A DNA stretch of 5,632 nucleotides, taken from NCBI GenBank assembly GCA_938091275.1, contig CALKMY010000037.1:1-5632 (forward strand), in the 5' to 3' direction. Source of the DNA: Candidatus Nanopelagicales bacterium. GTDB lineage: Bacteria > Actinomycetota > Actinomycetes > S36-B12. Shown piece after piece: positions 1 through 5,632 of the stretch; positions within the stretch are counted from its first letter, which is position 1, and every line of letters starts with the position of its first letter. The notes beneath the pieces were generated by a model, which was given only the letters and a program-made list of their open reading frames with translations, was not told the origin of the DNA and did not search any database. A program made the position numbers and the translations under genes.

Positions 1-603
1 GATGGCAAGCCGAACCCGCATCTGTGGACCGACCCGACGTACGCGATCGTCTACGCAGACATCGTTCGTGAGGTCCTCAGTGAGCGCGATCCCGAGTGCG
101 CAGACCAGATGCAGGAGAACTTCGAGGCCTTCGCTGCGCAGGCTGAGGAACTTGCTGAGGCCGTCCGACTGGACCAGCAAACGGTTCCCGCCGGGGGTCT
201 GAAGCTCGTGACCTACCACGACGCTTACGCCTATTTCGCGGAGAACTTCGGTTGGCAGGTGGTCGGCGCAGTCCAGCCCAGCGACTTCGCCGATCCGACC
301 CCGTCCGAAGTCGTCACCTTGATCGAGCAAATCCGCGCCGAAGGAGTTCCGACGATCTTCGGGTCCGAGGTCTTCCCCTCGAATGTGCTTGAAGAAGTCG
401 GCAACGAAACCGGCGTGCGCTACGAGCAGTCCTTGCGCGATGACGACCTGCCGGGTGCTCCGGGCGAGGAGAACCATTCATGGCTCGGGTTGATGCAGTA
501 CAACTTCGCCACCATGATCGAGGGCCTCGGCGGTGACGCCTCAAACGTTCGGGTGGTCGACATCACGAGCCCGGTTCCGGATAACGCGGACTATCCGCAA
601 TGA
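1..603 (+). CDS. Metal ABC transporter substrate-binding protein (ZnuA/TroA/PsaA family), 5' truncated
   Basis: This is the C-terminal 200 residues of a cluster A-I (TroA-like) periplasmic or lipoprotein metal-binding protein, which captures a divalent metal outside the membrane and passes it to the permease. Reading frame 1 is open from base 1, so the start and signal peptide lie upstream. The family hallmark NPHLWTDP is at visible residues 5-12, with the first metal-ligand His at 7. A second ligand His is in TYHDAYAYF at residue 73. IFGSEVFPS offers a Glu near residue 123 as third ligand. The C-terminal helix motif HSWLGLMQYNF...EGLGGD is typical. No His lies between residues 7 and 73, so there is no His-rich loop of the kind many zinc ZnuA proteins have. 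Glu rather than His as third ligand fits Mn/Fe binders better, but this is inference. Where PsaA-type proteins have the ligand Asp (TDS), this protein reads YEQSL, followed by an RDDD run. The stop overlaps the ATPase start by 4 bases (ATGA), so the two are translationally coupled. Confidence 0.93.
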   Translation, partial: DGKPNPHLWTDPTYAIVYADIVREVLSERDPECADQMQENFEAFAAQAEELAEAVRLDQQTVPAGGLKLVTYHDAYAYFAENFGWQVVGAVQPSDFADPTPSEVVTLIEQIRAEGVPTIFGSEVFPSNVLEEVGNETGVRYEQSLRDDDLPGAPGEENHSWLGLMQYNFATMIEGLGGDASNVRVVDITSPVPDNADYPQ

Positions 604-1403
604 CAGGCACCGGTGTCGGCCCCGAACTCATCAGGCTGATCGGAGTCGATGCTGGCTACAACCACCAGGCAGTCCTGCATGACGTGAACATTCACGTCCA
701 TGAAGATCAATTCACCGGGATCGTCGGACCGTCTGGGTCGGGAAAGACCACTCTTCTGCGGCTGCTGCTTGGCATCATCCGGCCCATGTCCGGCTCGATC
801 GATCAGATCGAGGATCTCCGGACTGCGTACGTTCCCCAACTCGAGACAGTCAACTGGGATTTCCCGATCACCGTTCTTGAATGCGTCCTTATGGCCGGAC
901 AGCCGGCCAACGGGCGGCGCTTCACCTTGCCGTGGGGCAATGCTCGAGAGAAAGCGAGTGCCATGGAGGTGCTCGCGCGGTTGAACATCGCGCAGTTGGC
1001 CGACCGGCAGATTCGACAACTGTCGGGTGGACAGCAGCAGCGCATGTTCCTCGCGCGCGCCCTCTATCGCCAACCGCAACTGCTCTTGCTCGACGAGCCC
1101 ACCAGTGGCGTGGATGTGTCCACCCGGCATGACGTTCTTCATCTGCTCGCAGACCTCCACGAGGACGGTGTGGCGATCGTCTTGACGACACATGACTTGA
1201 ACGGCATGGCGGCTCACCTGCCGCACCTCATCTGCGTCAACCATCGGGTGATCGCTGATGGAACACCAGAGGACGTGATTCGCCCGGAGGTTTTGGAAAA
1301 GACCTACGGAGCGCGCATGGAAGTTCTCGAGCATCTGGGGATGCGCGTGGTTGTCGATGACGGAGGCGAGCGAGTAGATCGAGCATCGCAGGTGGAGGCG
1401 TGA
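600..1403 (+). CDS. Metal ABC transporter ATP-binding protein (ZnuC/MntB-like)
   Basis: This 267-residue cytoplasmic ATPase powers the metal importer encoded around it. All nucleotide-binding motifs are present: Walker A GPSGSGKTT (43-51, Lys49), Q-loop Gln80 in YVPQ, ABC signature LSGGQQQR (141-148), Walker B LLLLDEP with Asp165 and Glu166, D-loop GVD (170-172) and switch His198 in TTHDLN. The stretch after the Q-loop, VNWDFPITV (84-92), matches the (D/N)WDFPxxV motif common in Mn/Zn/Fe ATPases of this family, so it supports metal rather than general substrate import. The C-terminal part, ADGTPEDVI followed by LEKTYG, is also usual for the family. The length is normal, with a slightly longer charged tail. 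ATG at 600 was chosen because it gives the ATGA overlap with the upstream gene; the GCGGA at 586-590 is only a weak ribosome site. No catalytic residue is missing. Mn versus Zn cannot be settled from the ATPase alone. Confidence 0.96.
   Translation: MTGTGVGPELIRLIGVDAGYNHQAVLHDVNIHVHEDQFTGIVGPSGSGKTTLLRLLLGIIRPMSGSIDQIEDLRTAYVPQLETVNWDFPITVLECVLMAGQPANGRRFTLPWGNAREKASAMEVLARLNIAQLADRQIRQLSGGQQQRMFLARALYRQPQLLLLDEPTSGVDVSTRHDVLHLLADLHEDGVAIVLTTHDLNGMAAHLPHLICVNHRVIADGTPEDVIRPEVLEKTYGARMEVLEHLGMRVVVDDGGERVDRASQVEA
1390..1398 (+). promoter_or_regulatory. Ribosome binding site of the metal permease
   Basis: AGGTGGAGG lies inside the last codons of the ATPase gene. It leaves 4 bases before an ATG at 1403 but only 1 base before a GTG at 1400, so it favours the ATG as start codon. 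Confidence 0.5.
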
Positions 1404-2281
1404 TGGAGGCGATTCTCGAGCCGCTCGGATACACCTTCTTCGTGAAGGGCCTCCTCGTCGCGGGGCTCTCCGGGGCGCTACTTGGCTTTATCGGCGTGTA
1501 CATCGTGCTGCGTGGGATGAGCTACATCGGTCACGGGCTCTCCCATTCGATCTTCGGGGGCTTCGCCGCTGTGCAACTCTTCGCCACGCAGTTCTACATC
1601 CTCGGCGCGGGGTTGTGGGGAATCGCATCCGCGCTTGCGATCAACGCTGTATCCAAGCGAAGCCGACTCGGTGCCGACGCTGCGATCGGAGTCATCACGA
1701 CCGCGTCGTTCGCCTTAGGTGTTGCCCTGTTCGCGCGGTTCGGGTCCAGTGGCCCGTCCTTCGAAAATGCACTCTTCGGATCCATCCTGGGGATTTCCGT
1801 CGAGCAGATCGTAGGGCTTGTCGCCGTCTCACTGCTCGCGGTGATCTTCGTGTTCGTGCGCTATCGGGCGCTGTTGTTCACGACGTTCGACCCCGACGTT
1901 GCCAATGTCTCAGGGGTGCGCGTCGGCCGGGTGGAAGCCCAGTTGATGATCATCCTGTCGTTGTCGATCTTGGCCACGTTGACGGTTATCGGTGTCACGC
2001 TCGTCGCCGCGATGCTGGTGATCCCAGCAGTGGTGGCGCGAATGCTCACCGATTCCTTCTCTCGCATGTTGGCCTGGAGCACCGCGGTGGGAACGGTCAG
2101 CGGACTGGTGGGTATGTATGTCAGTTACTACGCCGAAGTTCCATCGGGAACCATGATCGTGCTGGTGGGCACCGCGATATTCCTCGTGGTCTTTGCCTTC
2201 GCGGGGAGTGCTCGGCGACGAAAGTCAGCGGGCTTGGACGCGCATGTGGAGCCCGTTCCCTCATCAGCTGCCGCGCGGTAG
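1403..2281 (+). CDS. Metal ABC transporter permease (ABC-3 family, ZnuB/MntC-like)
   Basis: This 292-residue integral membrane protein forms the translocation channel of the metal importer. It has about eight or nine hydrophobic segments, roughly at residues 12-36, 48-62, 66-84, 93-113, 133-153, 182-217 (probably two), 226-246 and 252-270. The family signature near the N-terminus is clear: GVYIVLRGMSYIGHGLSHSIFGG-like sequence at about 31-53, corresponding to the LRxxSxxxxxxSHxxxxG pattern of ABC-3 permeases. The segment TVIGVTLVAAMLVIPA near residues 195-210 is also characteristic. The protein ends in a short basic then Ala/Ser-rich cytoplasmic tail. I place the start at ATG 1403, which forms a TGATG junction with the ATPase stop; an in-frame GTG at 1400 would add one residue and give a GTGA overlap. 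The gene completes the binding protein, ATPase and permease trio. No operator for a metal regulator is visible because the operon start lies upstream of the window. Confidence 0.95.
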   Translation: MEAILEPLGYTFFVKGLLVAGLSGALLGFIGVYIVLRGMSYIGHGLSHSIFGGFAAVQLFATQFYILGAGLWGIASALAINAVSKRSRLGADAAIGVITTASFALGVALFARFGSSGPSFENALFGSILGISVEQIVGLVAVSLLAVIFVFVRYRALLFTTFDPDVANVSGVRVGRVEAQLMIILSLSILATLTVIGVTLVAAMLVIPAVVARMLTDSFSRMLAWSTAVGTVSGLVGMYVSYYAEVPSGTMIVLVGTAIFLVVFAFAGSARRRKSAGLDAHVEPVPSSAAAR

Positions 2282-2303
2282 TCGTCCAGAGTTTCCACCG
2301 ACG

Positions 2304-2332
2304 TTCGTGAGTCCTGGCGCGCGTCGTAGGCT
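2304..2332 (+). promoter_or_regulatory. Weak candidate promoter in the 84-bp gap
   Basis: Bases 2282-2365 are the only sizeable gap between genes. TAGGCT at 2327-2332 resembles an actinobacterial -10 hexamer (TAGRRT-like), and TTCGTG at 2304-2309 sits 17 bases upstream but is a poor -35 match. The position, between two gene groups of unrelated function, is what makes a promoter plausible. No terminator hairpin with a T-run is visible in the gap. Confidence 0.22.
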
Positions 2333-2352
2333 TGCATCGTTCAACGCCCGTT

Positions 2353-2360
2353 AGAGGAGA
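2353..2360 (+). promoter_or_regulatory. Strong ribosome binding site of the DUF3618-like gene
   Basis: AGAGGAGA contains AGGAG at 2355-2359, with 6 bases before the ATG at 2366. It is the best Shine-Dalgarno match in the window and fixes the start of the small membrane protein. Its strength fits the first gene of a new translational unit. Confidence 0.75.
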
Positions 2361-2365
2361 CCCGC

Positions 2366-2629
2366 ATGGCCGACACCACGCACGCTCCACCGTCACTGCT
2401 CGTCGATGAGCGAACGCACGTCGCCGCTGCGCGAGAAGAACTGTTGGCGTCTTTGGCCAACCTGAAGGCAGAGGCGGCACCGGGAGCGCTGGCGCAACGT
2501 GCACTCGGTGCAGCCAAAGGATGGTTCACCGATGAGTACGGCGGCATTCGCCCCGAACGAGTCGCCATCGTGGGCGCGGTCGTCGTGGGGTTCGTCACCA
2601 TCAAGATCTTGGGGCGGCGCGGCCGTTGA
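2366..2629 (+). CDS. Small single-pass membrane protein, DUF3618-like
   Basis: This is an 87-residue protein of unknown function. Residues 1-12 are polar. Residues 13-42 are a predicted helix rich in Ala, Leu, Glu and Lys (AAAREELLASLANLKAEA), which matches the general R-x-E-L-x-x-x-L-x-x-L-x-x-K pattern I associate with the actinobacterial DUF3618 family. A linker with GWFTDEYGG and RPER follows, then one hydrophobic segment at about 65-81 (VAIVGAVVVGFVTIKIL), ending in the basic tail GRRGR. The expected topology is a C-terminal membrane anchor with the helical part in the cytosol, by inference from the single segment and the positive tail. The start is firm because of the strong ribosome site at 2353-2360. 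Its TGA overlaps the TTG start of the GroES-like gene by 4 bases, so the two are probably translated as a coupled pair. No function is established for it here. Confidence 0.82.
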   Translation: MADTTHAPPSLLVDERTHVAAAREELLASLANLKAEAAPGALAQRALGAAKGWFTDEYGGIRPERVAIVGAVVVGFVTIKILGRRGR

Positions 2630-3006
2630 CCTCGACTCAGGAAGAGACGAGCACCGCCTCGTCGGTGCCGGACACGCGGCCACGATTGGACGGCTCGGTA
2701 CCCATCAAGTTGCTGCATGACCGCGTCCTGGTGCGGGAAGGCGGAGAGGACGGGGAGCGCCGCTCGAGCGGCGGCATCGTGATTCCGGCGACCGCGCAGG
2801 TAGGTCGCCGCCTGTCGTGGGCCACAGTCGTCGCGGTCGGCCCCAACGTCCGAAGTGTCGAAGTTCAAGATTCGGTGCTCTTCGAGCCAGAGGATCGTGG
2901 AACCGTGGAGCTTCAGGGGATCGACTACGTCCTCCTTCGTGAACGCGACCTGCATGCGGTTGCCTCGAGTCGTCACGCAACGTCCGGCACAGGCCTGTAC
3001 TTGTAG
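2626..3006 (+). CDS. Divergent GroES (Cpn10)-like co-chaperonin paralogue
   Basis: This is a 126-residue protein with a GroES fold signature. IKLLHDRVLVRE (27-38) corresponds to the IKPLxDRVLV N-terminal strand. SSGGIVIPATA (47-57) corresponds to the mobile loop, and its I-V-I keeps the hydrophobic tripeptide that binds GroEL. ATVVAVGP, DSVLFEP and IDYVLLRERDLHAV match the later strands. Compared with the usual length of about 95-100 residues it has an extra polar N-terminus of about 25 residues and a 12-residue tail. Between AVGP and DSVLF only a short linker (NVRSVEVQ) remains, where E. coli and M. tuberculosis GroES carry the longer roof hairpin. No groEL is adjacent, so it is probably not the housekeeping GroES. 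The TTG at 2626 was chosen for its TTGA overlap with the membrane protein gene; an in-frame GTG at 2665 would shorten the N-terminus by 13 residues, and no good ribosome site distinguishes them. The family assignment is solid; the role is unknown. Confidence 0.88.
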   Translation: MTSTQEETSTASSVPDTRPRLDGSVPIKLLHDRVLVREGGEDGERRSSGGIVIPATAQVGRRLSWATVVAVGPNVRSVEVQDSVLFEPEDRGTVELQGIDYVLLRERDLHAVASSRHATSGTGLYL

Positions 3007-3008
3007 GT

Positions 3009-3890
3009 ATGAGTAACGCGGAGCGGCCGATCCTCGTCGGTGGTACCGGGCGCAGTGGCTCCACCATCGTTGGGCACCTGCTCGATCACCACCCGGACCT
3101 GACCCTGACCCGTCCGATGGAAGTCCGGTTCATTACCGGCAACGACGGAATTGCGGATGCACTCGCCGTGGCGATGCGCAAACCCGGCAGCGCGAAGGCC
3201 GAAGCGGCGGCACGTTTGGCAGCCACCCGGATCATGGAGCGGTGGTTCAGGCGGGCCCCCGATGTCGGCCTGCATACATCGGTGGAGCGCGAGGAGCTTC
3301 AAGGCTGGTGCGAGCGCTACCTGGAGCAGTCGGAGACCGATCCGCTAGGCGCGGCCCAGACAATCACCCGCACCATCATGACGAGCATCGCCCGTTCGAT
3401 GGGCGCCGATCGTTGGGTGGACACCACCCCGGCGAACGCTCGCAAGGCGGACCGCGTCGAACCGATCTACCCGGATTCCACGGTGATCGTGGTGAACCGT
3501 GACGGCCGGGACGTGGCCGCCTCGTTTGTTCACCAAACATTCGGTCCCGACGACGTCTTCGAAGCCTTGGCCCAGTGGGAGCAGCGCATGGGGCGCATAC
3601 ACGCCGCGACACAACGCTCACGCCCCGATCGCATTTTGAGCGTCGATCTTGTCGATCTCGTGCGGACTGCCCGCTCAGAGACGATCGAGCAGATCTGTTC
3701 GTTCGTCGGAGTGAGCGTCGATCAGGACATGTGCGCCTGGTTCGACGCGAACGTGACTCACGAGAGCTCCCATGCGGGACGGTGGCGCCGGGATTTCGAT
3801 GCGGATACGTGCGCGCAGATCGATGAGGCCTATCTCGGCGCCTGCGAGCGTCTGGTGAGTGCTGGAGTGCAGTTGCCATCGGGCGAGTAG
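3009..3890 (+). CDS. PAPS-dependent sulfotransferase family protein (Sulfotransfer_3-like)
   Basis: This 293-residue, probably cytoplasmic enzyme belongs to the family that transfers a sulfuryl group from PAPS to a hydroxyl or amine of a small molecule, lipid or sugar. The 5'-phosphosulfate-binding loop is GGTGRSGSTIVGHLL (11-25) right at the N-terminus, as usual. The 3'-phosphate-binding motif is VIVVNRDGRDVAASF (about 159-173), where Arg164 and Ser172 are 8 apart, as in known sulfotransferases. HAGRWRRDF (255-263) near the C-terminus resembles the nucleotide-binding GxW segment. DTTPAN at about 140-145 fits the (D)KTP(xN) element of bacterial members. The acceptor cannot be deduced. It starts only 2 bases after the GroES-like stop with no strong ribosome site, so it probably relies on translation from upstream. 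Its TAG overlaps the GTG of the oxidoreductase by one base. Some family members in bacteria are only annotated by fold, so activity is inferred from the intact motifs. Confidence 0.9.
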   Translation: MSNAERPILVGGTGRSGSTIVGHLLDHHPDLTLTRPMEVRFITGNDGIADALAVAMRKPGSAKAEAAARLAATRIMERWFRRAPDVGLHTSVEREELQGWCERYLEQSETDPLGAAQTITRTIMTSIARSMGADRWVDTTPANARKADRVEPIYPDSTVIVVNRDGRDVAASFVHQTFGPDDVFEALAQWEQRMGRIHAATQRSRPDRILSVDLVDLVRTARSETIEQICSFVGVSVDQDMCAWFDANVTHESSHAGRWRRDFDADTCAQIDEAYLGACERLVSAGVQLPSGE

Positions 3891-5500
3891 TGCACGCCGA
3901 TCTCCGGCATGATCATCACGTGATCGATTGCATAGTGGTGGGAGCCGGACACAACGGATTGGTGACGGCTGCGTATCTCGCTCGATCGGGGTACTCGGTG
4001 CTGGTGCTGGAGGCCAACTCGTCGGTGGGCGGCGCGGCTGTTTCCGCCGAGGTGTTCCCCGGCATGGGGGCTCGGGTGAGCAAGTACTCCTACCTTGTGT
4101 CACTCCTGCCGCCGGCCATCGCGCGAGATCTGGCCATCGATGTGCCGCTGGCTCGGCGCCGCGTCGCCTCGTACACCCCCGATCCGGCCGACCCTCGCCG
4201 CGCCTTGGTCATCCCTTCCGACGATGAGCAGACCCTCGTTGCCAACATCGAAGACTTCACCGGGAGCGCGAAGGAAGCGGCAGCCTGGCAACGGTTCTAC
4301 GCCCGGACCACGGCGATGGCCGAGGTGATGTTTCCGTCGCTGACGAAACCACTCGTGTCACGAGAGGACATGAGAGCGCGAATCGACGCGACCGACTGGT
4401 CGGACTTTGTCGAGCGCCCCCTCGGTGAAGTTCTGGAGAACACTTTCGAGGACGATGTGATTCGCGGTCTTGTTTTCACCGACGGGTTGATCGGTACGTT
4501 CGCAGACGCCCACGAGGACTCCCTGCATCAGAACATCTGCTTTCTGTATCACGTGATCGGGCAGGGCACGGGGCAGTGGGATGTCCCAGTGGGTGGCATG
4601 GGAGCGATCACCGCTCAACTCGCCGACCGGGTGCGCTCGGCCGGAGGTCAGGTGCGCACCGGAGCCGAGGTGATCGCGATCGAGGACGACGGTGAGCACG
4701 TCTCGGTGACTACCCGCGAGGGAGACGACGAGGTGACCTACACCGCACGAACGCTCGCAGCGAATTGCGCGCCGGGTGTTCTCGCGAAATTACGTGGACA
4801 CGAAACAGCGACGATCAGCGATGCAGACGGCGGCGCACAGGTGAAAGTGAACATGCTGCTGTCGCGCCTTCCTCGGTTGAGGGACGATTCAGTCGATCCA
4901 GCGGATGCCTTCAGTGGCACCTTCCATGTGAACGAGAGCTACGGGCAACTCGGGGTGGCCCACCGAGTGGCGGCCAGCGGACAGTTGCCTACTCCCTTGC
5001 CCGCGGAGATCTACTGCCACAGTCTCAGCGACCCGAGCATTCTGTCCGATGACCTTCAAGCCGCAGGGGCTCACACACTGACGTTGTTCGGCCTGCACAC
5101 GCCGCACTCGCTCTTCGCCTCCAACGGAACTCACCAGACCCGCGCTGCCGGACACGCCCTCGATGCTGATGATGCCCTCGCCGCCGTCCACGCAACCCTC
5201 GACTCGGTGCTGGCCGAGCCCGTCGCGGACTGCCTGATGACCGATGCCGAAGGAAATCCGTGCATCGAGGTGAATACGACGGCTGATGTGGAGCGCGACC
5301 TGCGAATTCCGACGGGCAACATCTTCCACACGCCGTTGGCGTGGCCGTGGGCCGACGATGACCAGCAGATCGGAATGTGGGGAGTGGAGACGGATTCACC
5401 ACGGATCGTCGTGTGCGGCAGTGGAGCTGCTCGCGGGGGAGGCGTCTCCGGCATACCCGGTCACAACGCTGCTCGGCATCTGACTAGCGTTCTCGGGTAA
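3890..5500 (+). CDS. FAD-dependent oxidoreductase, PYROXD2/CrtI-like (phytoene desaturase superfamily)
   Basis: This 536-residue flavoprotein has the normal length for the family. The FAD-binding Rossmann motif is IVVGAGHNGLVTAAYLARSG (15-34), with Glu41 in VLVLEA at the ribose-binding position and SVGGAAVSAE (about 45-54) completing the dinucleotide-binding region. The HNGL form of the loop and the following FPGMGARVSKYSYLVSLLPP are typical of PYROXD2-type proteins rather than classic carotenoid CrtI. An internal W-D-V-P-V-G-G-M-G motif lies at about 229-237. The C-terminal FAD motif, CGSGAARGGGVSGIPGHNAA (about 507-526), matches the GGGVxGxxGxNAA closing motif of the group. The substrate is unknown; relatives oxidise or isomerise hydrophobic isoprenoid-like molecules, but many bacterial members are uncharacterised. 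GTG at 3890 gives a one-base TAGTG overlap with the sulfotransferase stop. A second in-frame GTG at 3920, 10 codons in, leaves the FAD motif intact and is an alternative start. Confidence 0.93.
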   Translation: MHADLRHDHHVIDCIVVGAGHNGLVTAAYLARSGYSVLVLEANSSVGGAAVSAEVFPGMGARVSKYSYLVSLLPPAIARDLAIDVPLARRRVASYTPDPADPRRALVIPSDDEQTLVANIEDFTGSAKEAAAWQRFYARTTAMAEVMFPSLTKPLVSREDMRARIDATDWSDFVERPLGEVLENTFEDDVIRGLVFTDGLIGTFADAHEDSLHQNICFLYHVIGQGTGQWDVPVGGMGAITAQLADRVRSAGGQVRTGAEVIAIEDDGEHVSVTTREGDDEVTYTARTLAANCAPGVLAKLRGHETATISDADGGAQVKVNMLLSRLPRLRDDSVDPADAFSGTFHVNESYGQLGVAHRVAASGQLPTPLPAEIYCHSLSDPSILSDDLQAAGAHTLTLFGLHTPHSLFASNGTHQTRAAGHALDADDALAAVHATLDSVLAEPVADCLMTDAEGNPCIEVNTTADVERDLRIPTGNIFHTPLAWPWADDDQQIGMWGVETDSPRIVVCGSGAARGGGVSGIPGHNAARHLTSVLG

Positions 5501-5521
5501 GTGCATTCCCAACCCTGATTC

Positions 5522-5525
5522 GAGG
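5522..5525 (+). promoter_or_regulatory. Ribosome binding site of the SDR gene
   Basis: GAGG sits 6 bases upstream of the ATG at 5532, in the 31-bp gap after the oxidoreductase. The gap holds no visible hairpin terminator, so readthrough from upstream is plausible. Confidence 0.45.
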
Positions 5526-5531
5526 CTCCTC

Positions 5532-5632
5532 ATGACCGCACTCACCTCCGACGCACTCGCCGCAAAGGTCGTCCTCGTCGTTGGCGGCACCCAGGGGGTG
5601 GGAGCAGCCATCGCCCGCCGTGCGGCTCAGTC
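5532..5632 (+). CDS. Short-chain dehydrogenase/reductase (SDR), 3' truncated
   Basis: Only the first 33 codons are present, running off the right edge. The translation begins MTALTSDALAAKVVLVVGG and continues TQGVGAAIARRAAQ. A short polar lead is followed by a beta strand (KVVLVVGG, 12-19) and the glycine-rich NAD(P)-binding loop GGTQGVGAAIAR (18-29). This is the TGxxxGxG motif of SDRs with Gly in place of the first Thr, followed by the helix AAIARRAA. SDRs are cytoplasmic NAD(P)-dependent oxidoreductases of about 250 residues; the catalytic Tyr-x-x-x-Lys would lie outside the window, so neither substrate nor activity can be judged. The start is supported by the GAGG ribosome site at good spacing. 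It follows the FAD oxidoreductase on the same strand and may be in the same transcript. Confidence 0.8.
   Translation, partial: MTALTSDALAAKVVLVVGGTQGVGAAIARRAAQ

Noticed and set aside
591..1334. Long open frame of 247 codons on the - strand, opposite the ATPase gene
   Set aside because: It lies wholly within a gene with every ABC ATPase motif intact. Its translation shows no recognisable domain, and such frames are common opposite high-GC genes.
1615..2310. Open frame of 231 codons on the + strand inside the permease gene
   Set aside because: The product is full of Arg and His with no family motif, as expected from a shifted frame of a high-GC gene. The permease frame has clear hydrophobic segments and signature motifs.
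2299..2326. Possible terminator hairpin after the permease gene (CGACG and CGTCG)
   Set aside because: The stem is only 5 bases with an 18-base loop and no following T-run, so it is too weak to call.
2341..2976. Open frame of 211 codons on the - strand across the DUF3618-like and GroES-like genes
   Set aside because: Both + strand genes have recognisable family sequence and linked starts and stops. The opposite frame has low-complexity composition and no motif.
2626..3006. Calling the GroES-like gene the housekeeping groES
   Set aside because: There is no groEL next to it, the roof hairpin is missing, and it has extra sequence at both ends. A paralogue is the safer call.
3890..5500. Calling the FAD oxidoreductase a phytoene desaturase (crtI) of a carotenoid cluster
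   Set aside because: The loop and closing motifs fit PYROXD2-type proteins better, and no phytoene synthase or other carotenoid gene is in the window.

Overview
The window is high-GC (about 63% in the lines I counted by hand), gene-dense DNA with every supported gene on the + strand. Genes abut or overlap by 1 to 4 bases, and GTG and TTG starts occur. Together with a DUF3618-like small membrane protein, a PYROXD2-like flavoprotein and a Sulfotransfer_3-type protein, this points to an actinobacterium (Actinomycetota). I cannot name a genus. No rRNA, tRNA, CRISPR array, insertion sequence or phage gene is visible.

Layout. Bases 1-2281 hold the end of a manganese/zinc/iron-type ABC importer operon: a substrate-binding protein cut by the left edge, its ATPase (4-base ATGA overlap), and its membrane permease (TGATG junction). 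The third metal ligand looks like Glu rather than His, no His-rich loop is visible, and the ATPase carries an NWDFPITV motif. These features favour Mn(II) or Fe over Zn(II), but this is inference.

Bases 2282-2365 are the only sizeable non-coding gap (84 bp). It ends in a strong ribosome binding site and may hold a weak promoter. It probably separates the metal operon from a second run of genes.

Bases 2366-5632 hold that second run: a small single-pass membrane protein (DUF3618-like), a divergent GroES-like protein overlapping it by 4 bases, a PAPS-type sulfotransferase 2 bases later, a 536-residue FAD oxidoreductase of the PYROXD2/CrtI-like family overlapping by 1 base, and, 31 bases on, the first 33 codons of a short-chain dehydrogenase/reductase cut by the right edge.

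How the genes work together. The first three genes form a complete importer apart from the missing N-terminus of the binding protein. The later genes are tightly spaced and probably co-transcribed at least through the oxidoreductase. Their joint purpose is not evident. The most unusual part is the coupling of a GroES paralogue, lacking the usual roof hairpin and without an adjacent groEL, to a small membrane protein. The sulfotransferase, flavin oxidoreductase and SDR may modify a shared lipid-like or isoprenoid-like substrate, but nothing in the window proves it.
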